This document shows, piece after piece, positions 12,177 through 21,056 of a stretch of DNA of 64,000 bases. Below the pieces are notes generated by a model. That model made no database searches and was not told the DNA's origin. It saw nothing but the letters and a program-made list of their open reading frames with translations. Source of the stretch: Physcia stellaris (lineage: Eukaryota; Ascomycota; Lecanoromycetes; Caliciales; Physciaceae); assembly GCA_018902385.1 (NCBI GenBank), contig JABSSW010000029.1, forward strand, positions 310,001 to 374,000, given 5' to 3'. Position numbers and translations under genes: made by a program. Positions within the stretch are counted from its first letter, which is position 1. Each line of letters starts with the position of its first letter.

Positions 12177-13373
12177 TCAACCAGTAGGCCGATAGGTGGC
12201 AGAACGCCCTTGGCAATGCCTGCAAACAGGAGCTGGGCGGGAGATCTTCGAGAAAGAGGAGCGCACCGAAGCAAATCGAGAAGGAAAAGAAGTAGGTGAG
12301 GCCGATCGTGGGGAGACCGAAAATTGGCGCGGAAGGCTTCCGCGGGCATGTGTTGGTGCAAATGCTTCGGATTTGGCCGATTTGGAAGCAGGTATGGCCA
12401 CCGCATTGAAGTATGACGTAATGCGGCTTTGTATGGGGCCACATTTGCTTGCGGGACTGCATTTGCCAGGGCCACGAGGAGAAAACGAGCGCATTTGGTG
12501 CCGCTGCAGGCCAAATGGACTCGGCTTCCCAGCGAACATGCGGACCAGGTCGTCCACGGTGAGATAGGGCCTCTGAATGCCTTGATGTTTCGGCGAATGG
12601 GTTCGAGGCGGAGTAGGCGGGCAAGCAACGCTTGCATTCTCCGAGGGTTTGCACACCGATTTGGGTGTCGCAATCGGGAGACGAGAGGGCTTCGGTGCAA
12701 TGATTGGGCGTGATGCTATTTCTGCCCAAGATATCGGTTTCTTTGGTGTTTCAACCGACGGAGTAGGTGATACGCTCTCTGAACGTTCGCGTACAATTTC
12801 TGGTGTAGGGATCGCGAGAGGTAAAAGCTTCGGTGAGGTGAGAGGTGACGAGGGAGGTGAGGAGGTCACCGATCGAGGAGGCGAGGCAGGAGGTGAGGGC
12901 ATTGACTGCTCCGAAGCAGGCTTCGGTTCTGAGGCCTGCGCAGAGGGCGAAACAACTGCCTTCGACTTCTTCGCGTGACGAGTACGGATATGCTCGTGGA
13001 GCTTGATGTTGCTGTCAAATTTGACCGAATGCTTGCAACGCCTGCACGTAAATTCTTCTGTTCGTTTCTTGGCCAGACGGGCTTCTTCCTGTTGTTTCAA
13101 TAACTTCTTCGCTTCCTGCTTGACCTTGCTCTTCACTTGCAACTCGTGCTTACGCACAAGATATCCTTCTTGTACTCTCTTGGCTTGAATGAACCAGGCG
13201 CATTTTTGACTGGTTTGGCCCTGTTGATGCTGCTCGTACAAGAATCGAAGATTCTGCGTTACTGATTCATTCGCAGGAATGCAGGTGCAAAGAAGAGGTG
13301 ACCAAGGAAGAAAATCAGATGCGGATTCGGAGGTGGACGATGCGGGACTCGCAGAGGAGGTACGAGTCGTCAT
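12177..13373 (-). CDS. C2H2 zinc-finger protein carried by LTR element copy A
   Basis: This is an open frame of 398 codons from the ATG at 13,373. The frame stays open up to 13,634, but the upstream part is low-complexity (repeated LPTY) and looks like leader. One classical finger lies near residues 120-145 (CRRCKHSVKF, then HEHIRTRH), preceded by a Lys/Gln/Arg-rich coiled-coil-like stretch (KQEAKKLLKQQEEARLAKK). A long Ser/Pro-rich linker follows, then a conserved-looking block (RPYLTVDDLVRMFAGK, GLQRHQMRSFSPR, IQSRITSYF) and a short C-terminal CRHC. I believe proteins with the YLTVDDL and SRITSYF blocks are multicopy in filamentous fungi, which fits carriage by a mobile element. The role is unknown: it may be a captured host DNA-binding protein or an element-encoded nucleic-acid-binding protein. 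It looks whole in this copy. Confidence 0.65.
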   Translation of the reverse strand: MTTRTSSASPASSTSESASDFLPWSPLLCTCIPANESVTQNLRFLYEQHQQGQTSQKCAWFIQAKRVQEGYLVRKHELQVKSKVKQEAKKLLKQQEEARLAKKRTEEFTCRRCKHSVKFDSNIKLHEHIRTRHAKKSKAVVSPSAQASEPKPASEQSMPSPPASPPRSVTSSPPSSPLTSPKLLPLAIPTPEIVRERSESVSPTPSVETPKKPISWAEIASRPIIAPKPSRLPIATPKSVCKPSENASVACPPTPPRTHSPKHQGIQRPYLTVDDLVRMFAGKPSPFGLQRHQMRSFSPRGPGKCSPASKCGPIQSRITSYFNAVAIPASKSAKSEAFAPTHARGSLPRQFSVSPRSASPTSFPSRFASVRSSFSKISRPAPVCRHCQGRSATYRPTG

Positions 13374-13440
13374 TCTGACTGAGTGATACGTAGGTAGATT
13401 TCGCGTAGAGGTCCGAGTAGGTATACGCGAGTTCGTAAGG

Positions 13441-13526
13441 TAGGTAGGTAGATCGAAAGCTGACTGTTTCGAAGGCTTCGTAGGTAGGTTTGGTAAGGGG
13501 TCTCGATAGGTAGGTAGGTAGGTGTT
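13441..13526. repeat. TAGG-type microsatellite tracts
   Basis: Short runs of GTAG/TAGG repeats occur at about 13,439-13,451, 13,480-13,493 and 13,505-13,522, in the leader upstream of the C2H2 ORF. In the minus-strand translation they give the repeated LPTY tetrapeptide. Confidence 0.7.
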
Positions 13527-13750
13527 ACTGCTGTAGTAACTGAGTGTACTGAATGTACTGATCGTGTACCAAGGTACTGGATGCTGCGATATGCAACTGA
13601 GCCGTTCTGGTCTGGCCTGACTGGATACTCCCAATGGAGTTGGTTACTGCCTGTTAGTACTGCAAACTCTGCTGTACTGCCTGACGGCTAGATACTACTG
13701 CGCTTCGTCCTCTGACATGCTGTAGCTGGTACTAGATGTAGCGAAAGCTG

Positions 13751-13770
13751 CTAACCCGGTTCTCATAACC
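13751..13770 (-). promoter_or_regulatory. Putative primer-binding site (initiator tRNA-Met half-molecule type)
   Basis: Read on the minus strand, the bases right after the 5' LTR are GGTTATGAGAACCGGGTTAG. The first nine match the complement of the initiator tRNA-Met anticodon loop (CUCAUAACC). Drosophila copia is primed by the 5' half of that tRNA at this region. The match ends after nine bases, so the call is moderate. Confidence 0.55.
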
Positions 13771-13969
13771 TATTGAAAGAATCATGGATGACTACCATTC
13801 TATTGCTCTGAATCTCGTTGTTTCGGTAACATACATGCAGGATGGGAGCACAAGAAGTGTGCGAATGCCAAGACACTAGTCCCAACAAGGACGCACTAGT
13901 CCTGCTTTCGTCAGGTTATACCAACTGGATCCTGACTGCAGCACACCTGCGGAGGCTGTATTTTCAACA
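13771..13969 (-). repeat. Right (5') LTR of C2H2 element copy A
   Basis: This is the unmutated partner of 10,651-10,849. It is GC-balanced and ends exactly where the AT-rich gypsy sequence resumes at 13,970. Confidence 0.9.
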
Positions 13970-14239
13970 TTTTTCGCGTTTTGAAATTTTATTTTTCAAA
14001 TTAAAATAAACGATTGTTACAATACGTCGAAATCGTTTTCGTCATACGCAAAAACTGAATATTTTTCATACATAAATATCAATCACGATTGTTTTTGAAA
14101 TCGTTTTCAGATAAATGATTCGCATCGACGATAAATATTGCGTATTGAAATCGTTCGAACATTATCAATACGAAATTGACGAATAATTACATTTTTTGAA
14201 TAATCGTCAAATTGTCAAATAGATGAATAATTAATATTG

Positions 14240-14421
14240 TGTCAAAAAGTCGTCGCGTGTAATTAATTGTATTGAAATTGACGAAAATATTAATTATGCA
14301 ACGATATTAATTACATGTTGAAAAATTTTCTATTTGTGATAATCATTCGATTAATCGTTTCGATAATTCGCAAACTCGTTCAATTCGAATTTAACAAAAA
14401 CTCGAAATCAAAATCATCACA
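14240..14421 (-). repeat. Right LTR of gypsy element 1
   Basis: Direct repeat partner of 3,304-3,485. It is the 5' LTR for a minus-strand element. The exact first base is ambiguous by two because of a TGTGTC/TGTC difference between the two repeats. Confidence 0.85.
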
Positions 14422-15202
14422 ATTTCGTTTTATTGCGATAAAAATTCGATTTATTAAATCAAATCGATTCGCATGTCGTCGTTGATGTGTATTAATCGTG
14501 TTTTCGAATCGAAAATTTTGTAAAACGAAATCAAAAAAATTTTTTCAAACACAATCATTTTCGCGCAAAAAAAAAAAAATCAACGAATTCATCGAATTTT
14601 TGATGATTAATCGAATTGAAAAATTCGTTGTTGACGTCATGAATCAATTTTTTAACGCGTTCGAATTTATTTGCAAATAATTTGATTTTCATGAAATTCG
14701 AATTCAATTCGATTTTTAAAAACGACATCACGATATTCGATTGTTTTTTTTTTGCGTTGATGCGAAAATTTAATTTTTTACAAATATAAATTCATATTTT
14801 TTTGTACGATTTCGTATTTGCGTCGAATGACAATACGAAAAAAAAATCATCGAAATAATGATAAATTGTCAAACATCGAAACAATTTGATGAATATGTAA
14901 TTGAAAATTTTATTGAACAAATCAAATAAAAAAAACGCAATGCGTAATTCGAAAAATAAAAACAATTTCAAATAATAAATATTCAATCAATAAAAATTAA
15001 ACAATCAACGAATTGATACGATCAACGATACGTGTTTGAAAACGTCAACAAATTTTTTTTTGAACATTTCGACATGACGATTTCGTCGCATTATTGCGAT
15101 TATAATATCGTTTACAACGATATATTCAAAAATTTCATATTTTTTTCGTATATAATGATTGATTGACGAATTTGCAAAATGCGAAAAATCGTGAATTCGT
15201 TT

Positions 15203-16387
15203 TCAATTTTCATCGTTTTTCGACATCAATTTCAACGAAAAACATATGTATGATTTTGTTTTCAATTGTGATTTCACGATCAACAATTTATTCAACGTTA
15301 ATTGTTTTTGTATATCGACGATAAAAACGTCAAAAATTTTTTCGATCGAAACGTGATTTTTGAATATGAAACATTGTGAGAAATTTTCGTAATTTATTTT
15401 CGCATCGAAACGAATTATACGCAAAAAAATTTTGACGAAAAATTTATCGAAATGTTGACGCAACGTTGTTTTTCAATCATTATAAATTAACAAATTTTCG
15501 ATTTTTAATTTTTTTCGTTTTTGATGCAATGTCGTATAAAAAGTTTTTCGAAATTTATATCAAAAAAAAAAAATATTTTCATGTCAAAAAAAAAACGATT
15601 TCGTAATTCGCGATCAATTTTTTTTTTTTTTTCGCACGAATCAAAATCGACGACGAATAAAACACGTTATTTCGTCGTGATTTGATTGTTAATATATAAA
15701 ACAAACATGAACGAATTTGCAATTCGATTTGATGCAATTTTCGATAATTTGAAAATTGTCACAATCGTCGTTGAAACGATTGTAAAAATCGTTGAAATTT
15801 TTGTCGAAAAAACGACGAATTGTTGTCGTTCGAAATCGAAAATCAAACGATATTGAACGTGTTTTTTGCGAATTAATAATTTGTTTTTTTCGTTTCGTTG
15901 ACATTGTCGATGACAAATTTGTCAATTTTCAACGCGTTTTTTCGTACGATTTCATTCAAAATTTGAAATTGTTTTGATTTATAAATATAATGCGAATCAC
16001 AAATTTCTCGTGATACAACAATACAAAAACGAATGTTTTTTGATTTATTATCGTCAATAAATTTCGCATGTATATTGATTGAATCATTGACAAATCGTAA
16101 CGCATCGCTGACGACGCGATAAAAAAAACGATTTGAAAATAAATTATCAAATAACGAAAAAAATATTTTTTAAATTTAATCATTTGAATCGTTTCGTCGA
16201 CAAACGTGATTTTATTTAACGTCGATACAAAATTTTCATCGAATTTCAACATGTTTTTGATTTTGAATTTGTCGATTCGAATATTTTCGAAATATTTGCG
16301 ATCAATGATCGAAAATATAACGAACAAAACGATTTTCACGATTTGTTGATTGAAATCAATAAAAAACGTTCGAAATTTCGCGAACAT
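15203..16387 (-). pseudogene. Possible DUF3435-like (tyrosine recombinase-type) remnant
   Basis: The minus-strand frame at 15,956-16,387 contains ASSAMRYDLSMIQSIYMRN, which resembles the MRHDP...Y...N motif near the C-terminus of fungal DUF3435 proteins. Downstream, 15,203-15,463 has CFIFKNHVSIEKIFDVF, loosely like the Cys-rich segment that follows in that family. Both lie in the flanks of the older block 1 element. All frames are heavily mutated. This is a resemblance from memory and could be wrong. Confidence 0.25.
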
Positions 16388-16955
16388 CGCAATTGCGTAA
16401 AAATTGTGAAAAAAAAAAATTGTGATACAACGAAAAAAATAAAATGCACGTTTGACATCAAAAAAAACGTATTATCGTTGATTGACGACGAAAACATTTG
16501 AAAAATCAACGAAATCGCACGATTTCGTTTCAATTGCATTTTTTTTTTATTTGTTTGTTTTGATGAATTCGTTTTTCACGAATTTTTTCACATCGACATT
16601 GAAAAAACGAAAAAAACGATTGACGAAATCGAAATCGCGACGTTAAATTTGACGTCAAATGAATAATTTTTTTGACGTCGACGAAACGTGTTTGACGAAA
16701 CGTGAAATCATCGAAAATAATATTGAATTTTTTGAAAAATTTGACATTCGATTTTTTGTTGATTTTTTGTTTGATTATGACGACGACGACGTGAATACGC
16801 GACGCGTGTATAAAGCGAAAATTCGATGATTTGATATAAAAACATCGAAAAAATGATATTTGAATTGCAACATCAAAACAGCAACAAATTGATATACAAA
16901 AAATCGATATATCACAAACAAAAACGTTTCGAAAAATGAAAAACAAAAAAAGAAA

Positions 16956-17189
16956 AACAATGAGCGGCCGTCTGCAATATAACGAGCAAAAGGTTCGAGC
17001 AATTCTTCTGACGGTTGGGTCTCCATGCGCCTTCCCTGCATCAGCATCCCTGTCCAGCAGGCCGACTATGCAGGGGCTGAGGAGGAGGAGCCGGCTGTAC
17101 TCTGTGATCGCGAGGGCGGCGAGGTGATTTCCGTTGTGGGTGAGGAGTGAGGGGGGGCGCTGGGGTATGTTTGCGCTGGGAGGCTCCAT
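16956..17189 (-). pseudogene. N-terminal exon of the host gene split by block 1
   Basis: A minus-strand frame starts at the ATG at 17,189 (MEPPSANIPQRPPSL) and reads HLAALAITEYSRLLLLSPC, then VRRIARTFCSLYCRRPLI, before it runs into the AT-rich block. GC-balanced composition ends abruptly at about 16,955, just after the last plausible coding residues. The last part of this exon is present again, mutated, at 1,486-1,625. It is the likely front of the gene whose end lies at 733-1,296. I do not recognise the family; an alternative start frame at 17,047 is possible. Confidence 0.5.
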
Positions 17190-18878
17190 TATTTAAAGTG
17201 ATGGATTTTGGGGATCGGTTTGGGATTGCGGGTCGTGGAATGGGTCGAAGAAGGACTAAGATTTCAAGTACCTGGATGTTTTGGACAAAATCTGTAAAGA
17301 GAAAGGGAGAAGCATGCGTGCGACAAGGTTCATTTATACGAGAGCTAGGAAGGACATAGAGAAATATGGATGACTGCTTCGAACTTCACCCGCCAGAAAG
17401 CCATGTGTCAGAGGATATAAATATGGGAATATGACAGCTGGGAGATCCAGGTCTTCGAAAGGCGGCGAAAGTGAATCTTAGAACCACTCTCGCCTCTGAC
17501 CTCTCGAGCGAGATTCTGAGATGATGATGCTGATGTTCACGAACATAGGCTTGGAATAGACGGGGAATTTCACGCGAGAAAAGAGATGTGATATGGGGAA
17601 TGGAGGGGATGAGTATGTAAAGAATAGTCTGAATATGCAAGTATTTGAACTAGGCGAGGAGACACAACTATTACCGGTAGCATGTGGGAGAGCATAACGT
17701 CAGGAAACGGACCAGGCGAGGAAGTTTGCTGCGACCGTTTCTGAAATGATGATGTCTCTTTACTTTTACGTCGCTTTTTCTACAGATTCTGCTCGTTTCT
17801 TTTAGAAATTTCAAACAATTATCTTGACCTTCAATGAATGAATAAAAATGTAAATCGTGAGTCATTCGGGTTTTAAATTCATCAAAGATTTCTCTGAACC
17901 TATGATGTCTGATCTGGAGTGAAATAGGCTGATCGCGTTGTTATTTTCCGTCGTAGTCTCAATCGAATAGACTCCAGCCAGCGACTCAGTCCGATTGCAG
18001 CCGTGGATGCAACCCAATACCCATTTCTTCTCGGTTCTCGGAGATCAAGTGCCAAATAATGTAGGAAAGTCCGTAGGCTTTGTCCACCATCTGTTCGCTA
18101 TAAAATGCCCGATTCTTGTCAGCCTTCTTCCATTCTGTTCGTCAATTAGAACTTGGGCTGAGCCTTTCAATTCGACAATTAAGAGCGCTTTTTCCATTGC
18201 ATTTTTGCTTCTGATATAGCATTTTGGACTTTCATGTGATTATTCACATCATGGCTTTTGGCCAGCTTGTTGTCGCTACTTTTGTGTTGTATATTTTATC
18301 CAGCTTGGCGGAATCGCCGCGTAAAACGGTAGCTCAGCTGGCTGGCTTTTAAGGCTGCGACGAGTTCATCTTTTTGATTCGAATGAGAATGAGTCAGTAT
18401 TTGTTGATCAGATGATTCATAGATGACCATAACAGCAGCAACCGACCCGAAATGGCACTGTCGCAAAACAATCAGGGTGGTAATGATGGTTTGGATTTAG
18501 ACGACGCCATACCGCGGGTTGGATCTCGGAATAAAGATTTTAGACAGAATTGCTGATTCTTGGCTGAGGGGAGGCGACGGAATAGTGCCTTACACGCGGC
18601 GAGTCATGAGACTGTGCACTGAACCTCTGGGCAATGTGTGGGTTAGTGGGCGGTGGAAGCTTTTTATCAAGCGAATGCGTTACGTGGCTAGTGTGTACTT
18701 ACATATGGTCTCATCGTCGCTGTAGACTGAACGTGTAGCTGCATGCGTTTCAGCGTGTATTGTGTTTGTTTTACAAAAGTCGTAAAAAGAACACGATATA
18801 GTCAAATCGACAAGTAGCGACTGCTTTGGGGATACTTCCCAGACTTTGCTAACTGCGAGGTATTCGAGAGCTATATTT
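17190..18878. other. Intergenic, no recognisable gene
   Basis: This is GC-balanced host DNA. Short frames (for example 17,386-17,640 minus and 17,995-18,219 plus) lack motifs and credible exon structure. It holds the promoter region of the interrupted host gene on its left side. Confidence 0.5.
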
Positions 18879-19613
18879 TTACATGTTCAAGATATGAAAT
18901 ATGGCCTTGATGCTTTCAGGTGATTCGAATTTGAGCGTCGCTCTCTTGAGTATTTCATCGCTGGCTCCGAGTGCCGCATCCACACAGCAAGGTATGCATT
19001 CCTGTCGTCTTAAGTAAAGAGTCGACGGTCCATAACGGCTGATTTGATGAAGCTGCAAACGCAGACACTGGTCAAGACCCACAGATGCGCGCTCTGATAC
19101 GCAGCAGGTGACTTTTTTTGGAAGCTCCATTGATTCATCTGGTGTGACGAGGTGTTCCGGGGTCGCTCGACATTCAATGGCTGGTGCTGGTAGGCATTTA
19201 CTGCTTCTACTACACGGTACGAGGCAGGCTCTGTCAAGCGCTGTGCGTGTGATAAAACCAGGCTGAATCCAGAATGGCGAAGGAACAATGATACCATTCG
19301 ATCTTGCTGCTCTGGCGACTAGACCATATGCAAAATTGATTTCTTGGTACCGCTCCGTTACCACTGCTTGCCAGTCTGCCTCTCCATTGGACAAGGTTGG
19401 ATACGTCGATCTTTTATTGTACTCAAAGTAATTGAGGGCCGAGCTGGATTGATCATTAGACAGTGGCCGATCGTAGACAGCGTTGTACTTCCTCTTCTTT
19501 CGTTGTATATGCCCTGGAAGTACGTGAACAATTCTCATATACTCTAGCTGGCCGCTGGGCTGTCTCAGGCTGTCGATATAAGTGCAAATACCACCCCAAG
19601 AAATCGCTGTCAA
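18879..19613 (-). CDS. Unidentified protein, 244 residues
   Basis: A single open frame starts at the ATG at 19,613 and stops at 18,879. The product is soluble, with no signal peptide or membrane segment, and fairly Cys-rich in its second half (CLVPCSRSSKCLPAPAIEC; later QECIPCCVDAALG). No domain is recognised. It lies 78 bp downstream of the AP endonuclease gene on the same strand, so it could also be partly 3' untranslated sequence of that gene. Length and composition favour a real gene, but the model could hide an intron. Confidence 0.4.
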   Translation of the reverse strand: MTAISWGGICTYIDSLRQPSGQLEYMRIVHVLPGHIQRKKRKYNAVYDRPLSNDQSSSALNYFEYNKRSTYPTLSNGEADWQAVVTERYQEINFAYGLVARAARSNGIIVPSPFWIQPGFITRTALDRACLVPCSRSSKCLPAPAIECRATPEHLVTPDESMELPKKVTCCVSERASVGLDQCLRLQLHQISRYGPSTLYLRRQECIPCCVDAALGASDEILKRATLKFESPESIKAIFHILNM

Positions 19614-19691
19614 GTCTGTGAGATCTGAATTATCTGTTACTTGGTGCCGGCCATGATGTACTGATGGAGGCCTGGTCGATGCGATTCGACC

Positions 19692-21056
19692 CTACTTCCT
19701 TGAATCTCCAGAAGACATATCAACGAAGAGAGGAACGTGGTCGCTTGGTCCTCGTTCTTCAACCGTGTCCAACATATCGGCATTGACAAGACGCCATCTT
19801 CTCCCTGATCCCGTACTGCCATCTATACCGTCTGAAGACACCATATTCTTCGAGCAAAGGATCAAATCCACCCTGTCCATCCCTGCTCCCCAAGGCTTAC
19901 TTGGCGGGTGATAGGTATATTTCTTCTTCTGCCCGTGTACGTGACGGAAACTATCCACCATCCCCAACCCCTGTTCCATGAATTTCTCCTCGAAATCGGC
20001 CCTGTTCCTTATATGCTCTGCGCCCAAGCGAAGCGACGGATAGCTATCAAGCGGCGTACGAGAAATATTAAGATCGCCCGCGACAACGACTTGGTAGTCT
20101 TGCTCTTGGTATTCTCGGACGGAAGAAGCGAGGAGAGTGTGGAAGCGTCGTTTCTGCGCGTGTCTGTCGCCGATGATAGTACCGGTGGAGGAATCCCGAT
20201 GAGGGTTTGTGGTGCCGTTGACAGCGTAGACGTTGAATACTGCGAGCCCCTTTCTCCGCAGTGGGGATACGGTTGGCGCATGTAGTGGTTGAGGGAGTAC
20301 AGTGACGAGGACGCGGCCTTCGAGATCCCAGTCTACCTCTTTCGTGGTCACCTCTCGCTCCTGTTGCTGCTGCTCTGGAGTGGCCTGAAAGACAGAGGTG
20401 ATATCTTGCCGCACAAATGTGCATACTCCGTAGACTTTTCCGTTGCCTCGTAGCCCTCTTGCATTGTGTTTATCCCTTGGGAGACTGAAGTGCACATCAT
20501 ATCTCGGCCCGTTGCCATCTGTGCCAGCCACTGCATGCTCAGAGACTTCACCATCCGACTCTTCATCATCTGAGAACTGGTTCTCGGGATGATCAGACCG
20601 GTAGGTGGGGTTCACAATTTCCCTCACTGCATCTTGCGCCCTGCGGTCTGAGCGCGCGATCTTGACTTCTTGGAGACAGACGATGTGGGGGTAGTGCCAG
20701 CGGCGAAGACAGCGCCGCAGCGAGGAATTTGTCGCCGTCTCATGACTCTGGGGTTTATGACCTCGTGAGGAAGCATTGCTGTTTTGGCCAGTAGGGAAGA
20801 AGCTTGTAATGGATTTTTGATCGCGGGGTCTGGTGGGTAGGAAGGCGTCAATGCCATTGACGTTCCAGGATAGGATGCGAAGCCTTTGTGGCTCTGGCGG
20901 GGCAAGAGGTGGGCAAGTTCTTGATGGGTCGATGTGCGAGGGAGGCGAGGTTGCAGAGTGGGATGAGGATTGCAGAGAAAGCTGGGGTGGGGAGATGCGT
21001 CGGCGTTTGAGGGGTGGCGGGCTGAGGGATGGGGCGCGAGATCTCGGAGGCGGCAT
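19692..21056 (-). CDS. Exonuclease III-family AP endonuclease (DNase I-like fold)
   Basis: A single-exon ORF of 454 residues. The catalytic set of the exonuclease III/APE1 superfamily is visible in order: LRILSWNVNGIDAF (59-72, metal-site Asn), HIVCLQEVK (124-132, catalytic Glu130), VVVAGDLNIS (323-332, Asp328 and Asn330), MDRVDLILCS (393-402) and GPSDHVPLFVD (436-446, the Asp-His pair 439-440). Such enzymes cut the backbone at abasic sites in base-excision repair and may also act as 3' phosphodiesterases. The N-terminus is Pro/Ser-rich with a basic KRRR patch at 17-20 that could be a nuclear signal. An acidic insert (FSDDEESDGEVSEH) lies at 161-174. It lacks the C-terminal GRF zinc finger typical of Apn2, so an exact apn assignment is not made. 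Confidence 0.88.
   Translation of the reverse strand: MPPPRSRAPSLSPPPLKRRRISPPQLSLQSSSHSATSPPSHIDPSRTCPPLAPPEPQRLRILSWNVNGIDAFLPTRPRDQKSITSFFPTGQNSNASSRGHKPQSHETATNSSLRRCLRRWHYPHIVCLQEVKIARSDRRAQDAVREIVNPTYRSDHPENQFSDDEESDGEVSEHAVAGTDGNGPRYDVHFSLPRDKHNARGLRGNGKVYGVCTFVRQDITSVFQATPEQQQQEREVTTKEVDWDLEGRVLVTVLPQPLHAPTVSPLRRKGLAVFNVYAVNGTTNPHRDSSTGTIIGDRHAQKRRFHTLLASSVREYQEQDYQVVVAGDLNISRTPLDSYPSLRLGAEHIRNRADFEEKFMEQGLGMVDSFRHVHGQKKKYTYHPPSKPWGAGMDRVDLILCSKNMVSSDGIDGSTGSGRRWRLVNADMLDTVEERGPSDHVPLFVDMSSGDSRK

Larger units (their letters stand above)
10651..13969 (-). mobile_element. C2H2-bearing LTR element, copy A (Ty1/copia-like ends, non-autonomous)
   Basis: The element is 3,319 bp with two direct terminal repeats of 199 bp (10,651-10,849 and 13,771-13,969) and identical flanking 5-mers (ttttt, low information). 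On the minus strand the LTR reads TGTTGAAAATAC to TTTCAATA. Immediately inside the 5' LTR is GGTTATGAG, which pairs with the anticodon arm of initiator tRNA-Met, the half-tRNA primer type used by copia. No Gag, protease, reverse transcriptase or integrase is visible. The interior carries one long minus-strand ORF with a C2H2 finger. A second copy of nearly the same length lies at 46,419-49,747. The left LTR and the next 0.4 kb are hypermutated, 11.28-11.76 kb is intermediate, and the rest looks whole. It inserted into gypsy element 1. Confidence 0.85.
3304..14421 (-). mobile_element. Ty3/gypsy-type LTR retrotransposon, old and hypermutated
   Basis: The element is delimited by two direct repeats of about 182 bp (3,304-3,485 and 14,240-14,421). 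Both begin TGTCAAAAAG and end in ATCACA or close to it. Flanking bases (attt followed by t or c) fit a slightly eroded 5-bp target duplication. Removing the 3.3-kb insertion at 10,651-13,969 leaves about 7.8 kb, usual for a complete fungal gypsy element. Minus-strand traces occur in the order Gag region (about 10.2-8.1 kb), reverse transcriptase (6.8-6.5 kb) and integrase (5.06-4.71 kb); RT before integrase is the Ty3/gypsy order. It is heavily broken throughout and clearly a fossil. It is older than the element inserted in it. Confidence 0.85.
1400..16955. mobile_element. Hypermutated transposon block 1 (nested elements)
   Basis: This is an AT-rich block with sharp borders against GC-balanced host DNA on both sides. 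In saturated parts (for example 2,200-2,500) the dinucleotides CC, GG, CT and AG are almost missing while CA, TG and CG remain frequent. Reading frames in it lack proline and glycine and are rich in N, K, F, I, R and S. It contains a Ty3/gypsy-type element (3,304-14,421), which itself contains a C2H2-bearing LTR element (10,651-13,969). The flanks 1,750-3,303 and 14,422-16,915 probably belong to one older element. A GC-balanced island at about 11,760-13,969 has escaped mutation. Confidence 0.9.

Noticed and set aside
12004-12729. Minus-strand ORFs of 241 and 216 codons overlapping the C2H2 ORF
   Set aside because: They are other frames of the same element. Only the 12,177-13,373 frame has a zinc finger and is colinear with recognisable frames in copy B.
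10651-13969. Interpretation of the 3.3-kb unit as a DNA transposon with inverted ends
   Set aside because: The 199-bp ends are direct repeats with LTR-type termini, and the flanking duplications are 5 bp, as for LTR elements.
1400-16955. Mitochondrial DNA or an organelle-derived insertion as the cause of the AT-rich composition
   Set aside because: Retrotransposon remnants, LTR pairs and direct alignment of mutated and intact copies explain it. The loss of CC/GG and CT/AG with retention of CG is not a mitochondrial pattern.
16925-17127. Plus-strand ORF crossing the right border of block 1
   Set aside because: It joins mutated AT-rich sequence to the antisense of the host exon and has no features of its own.
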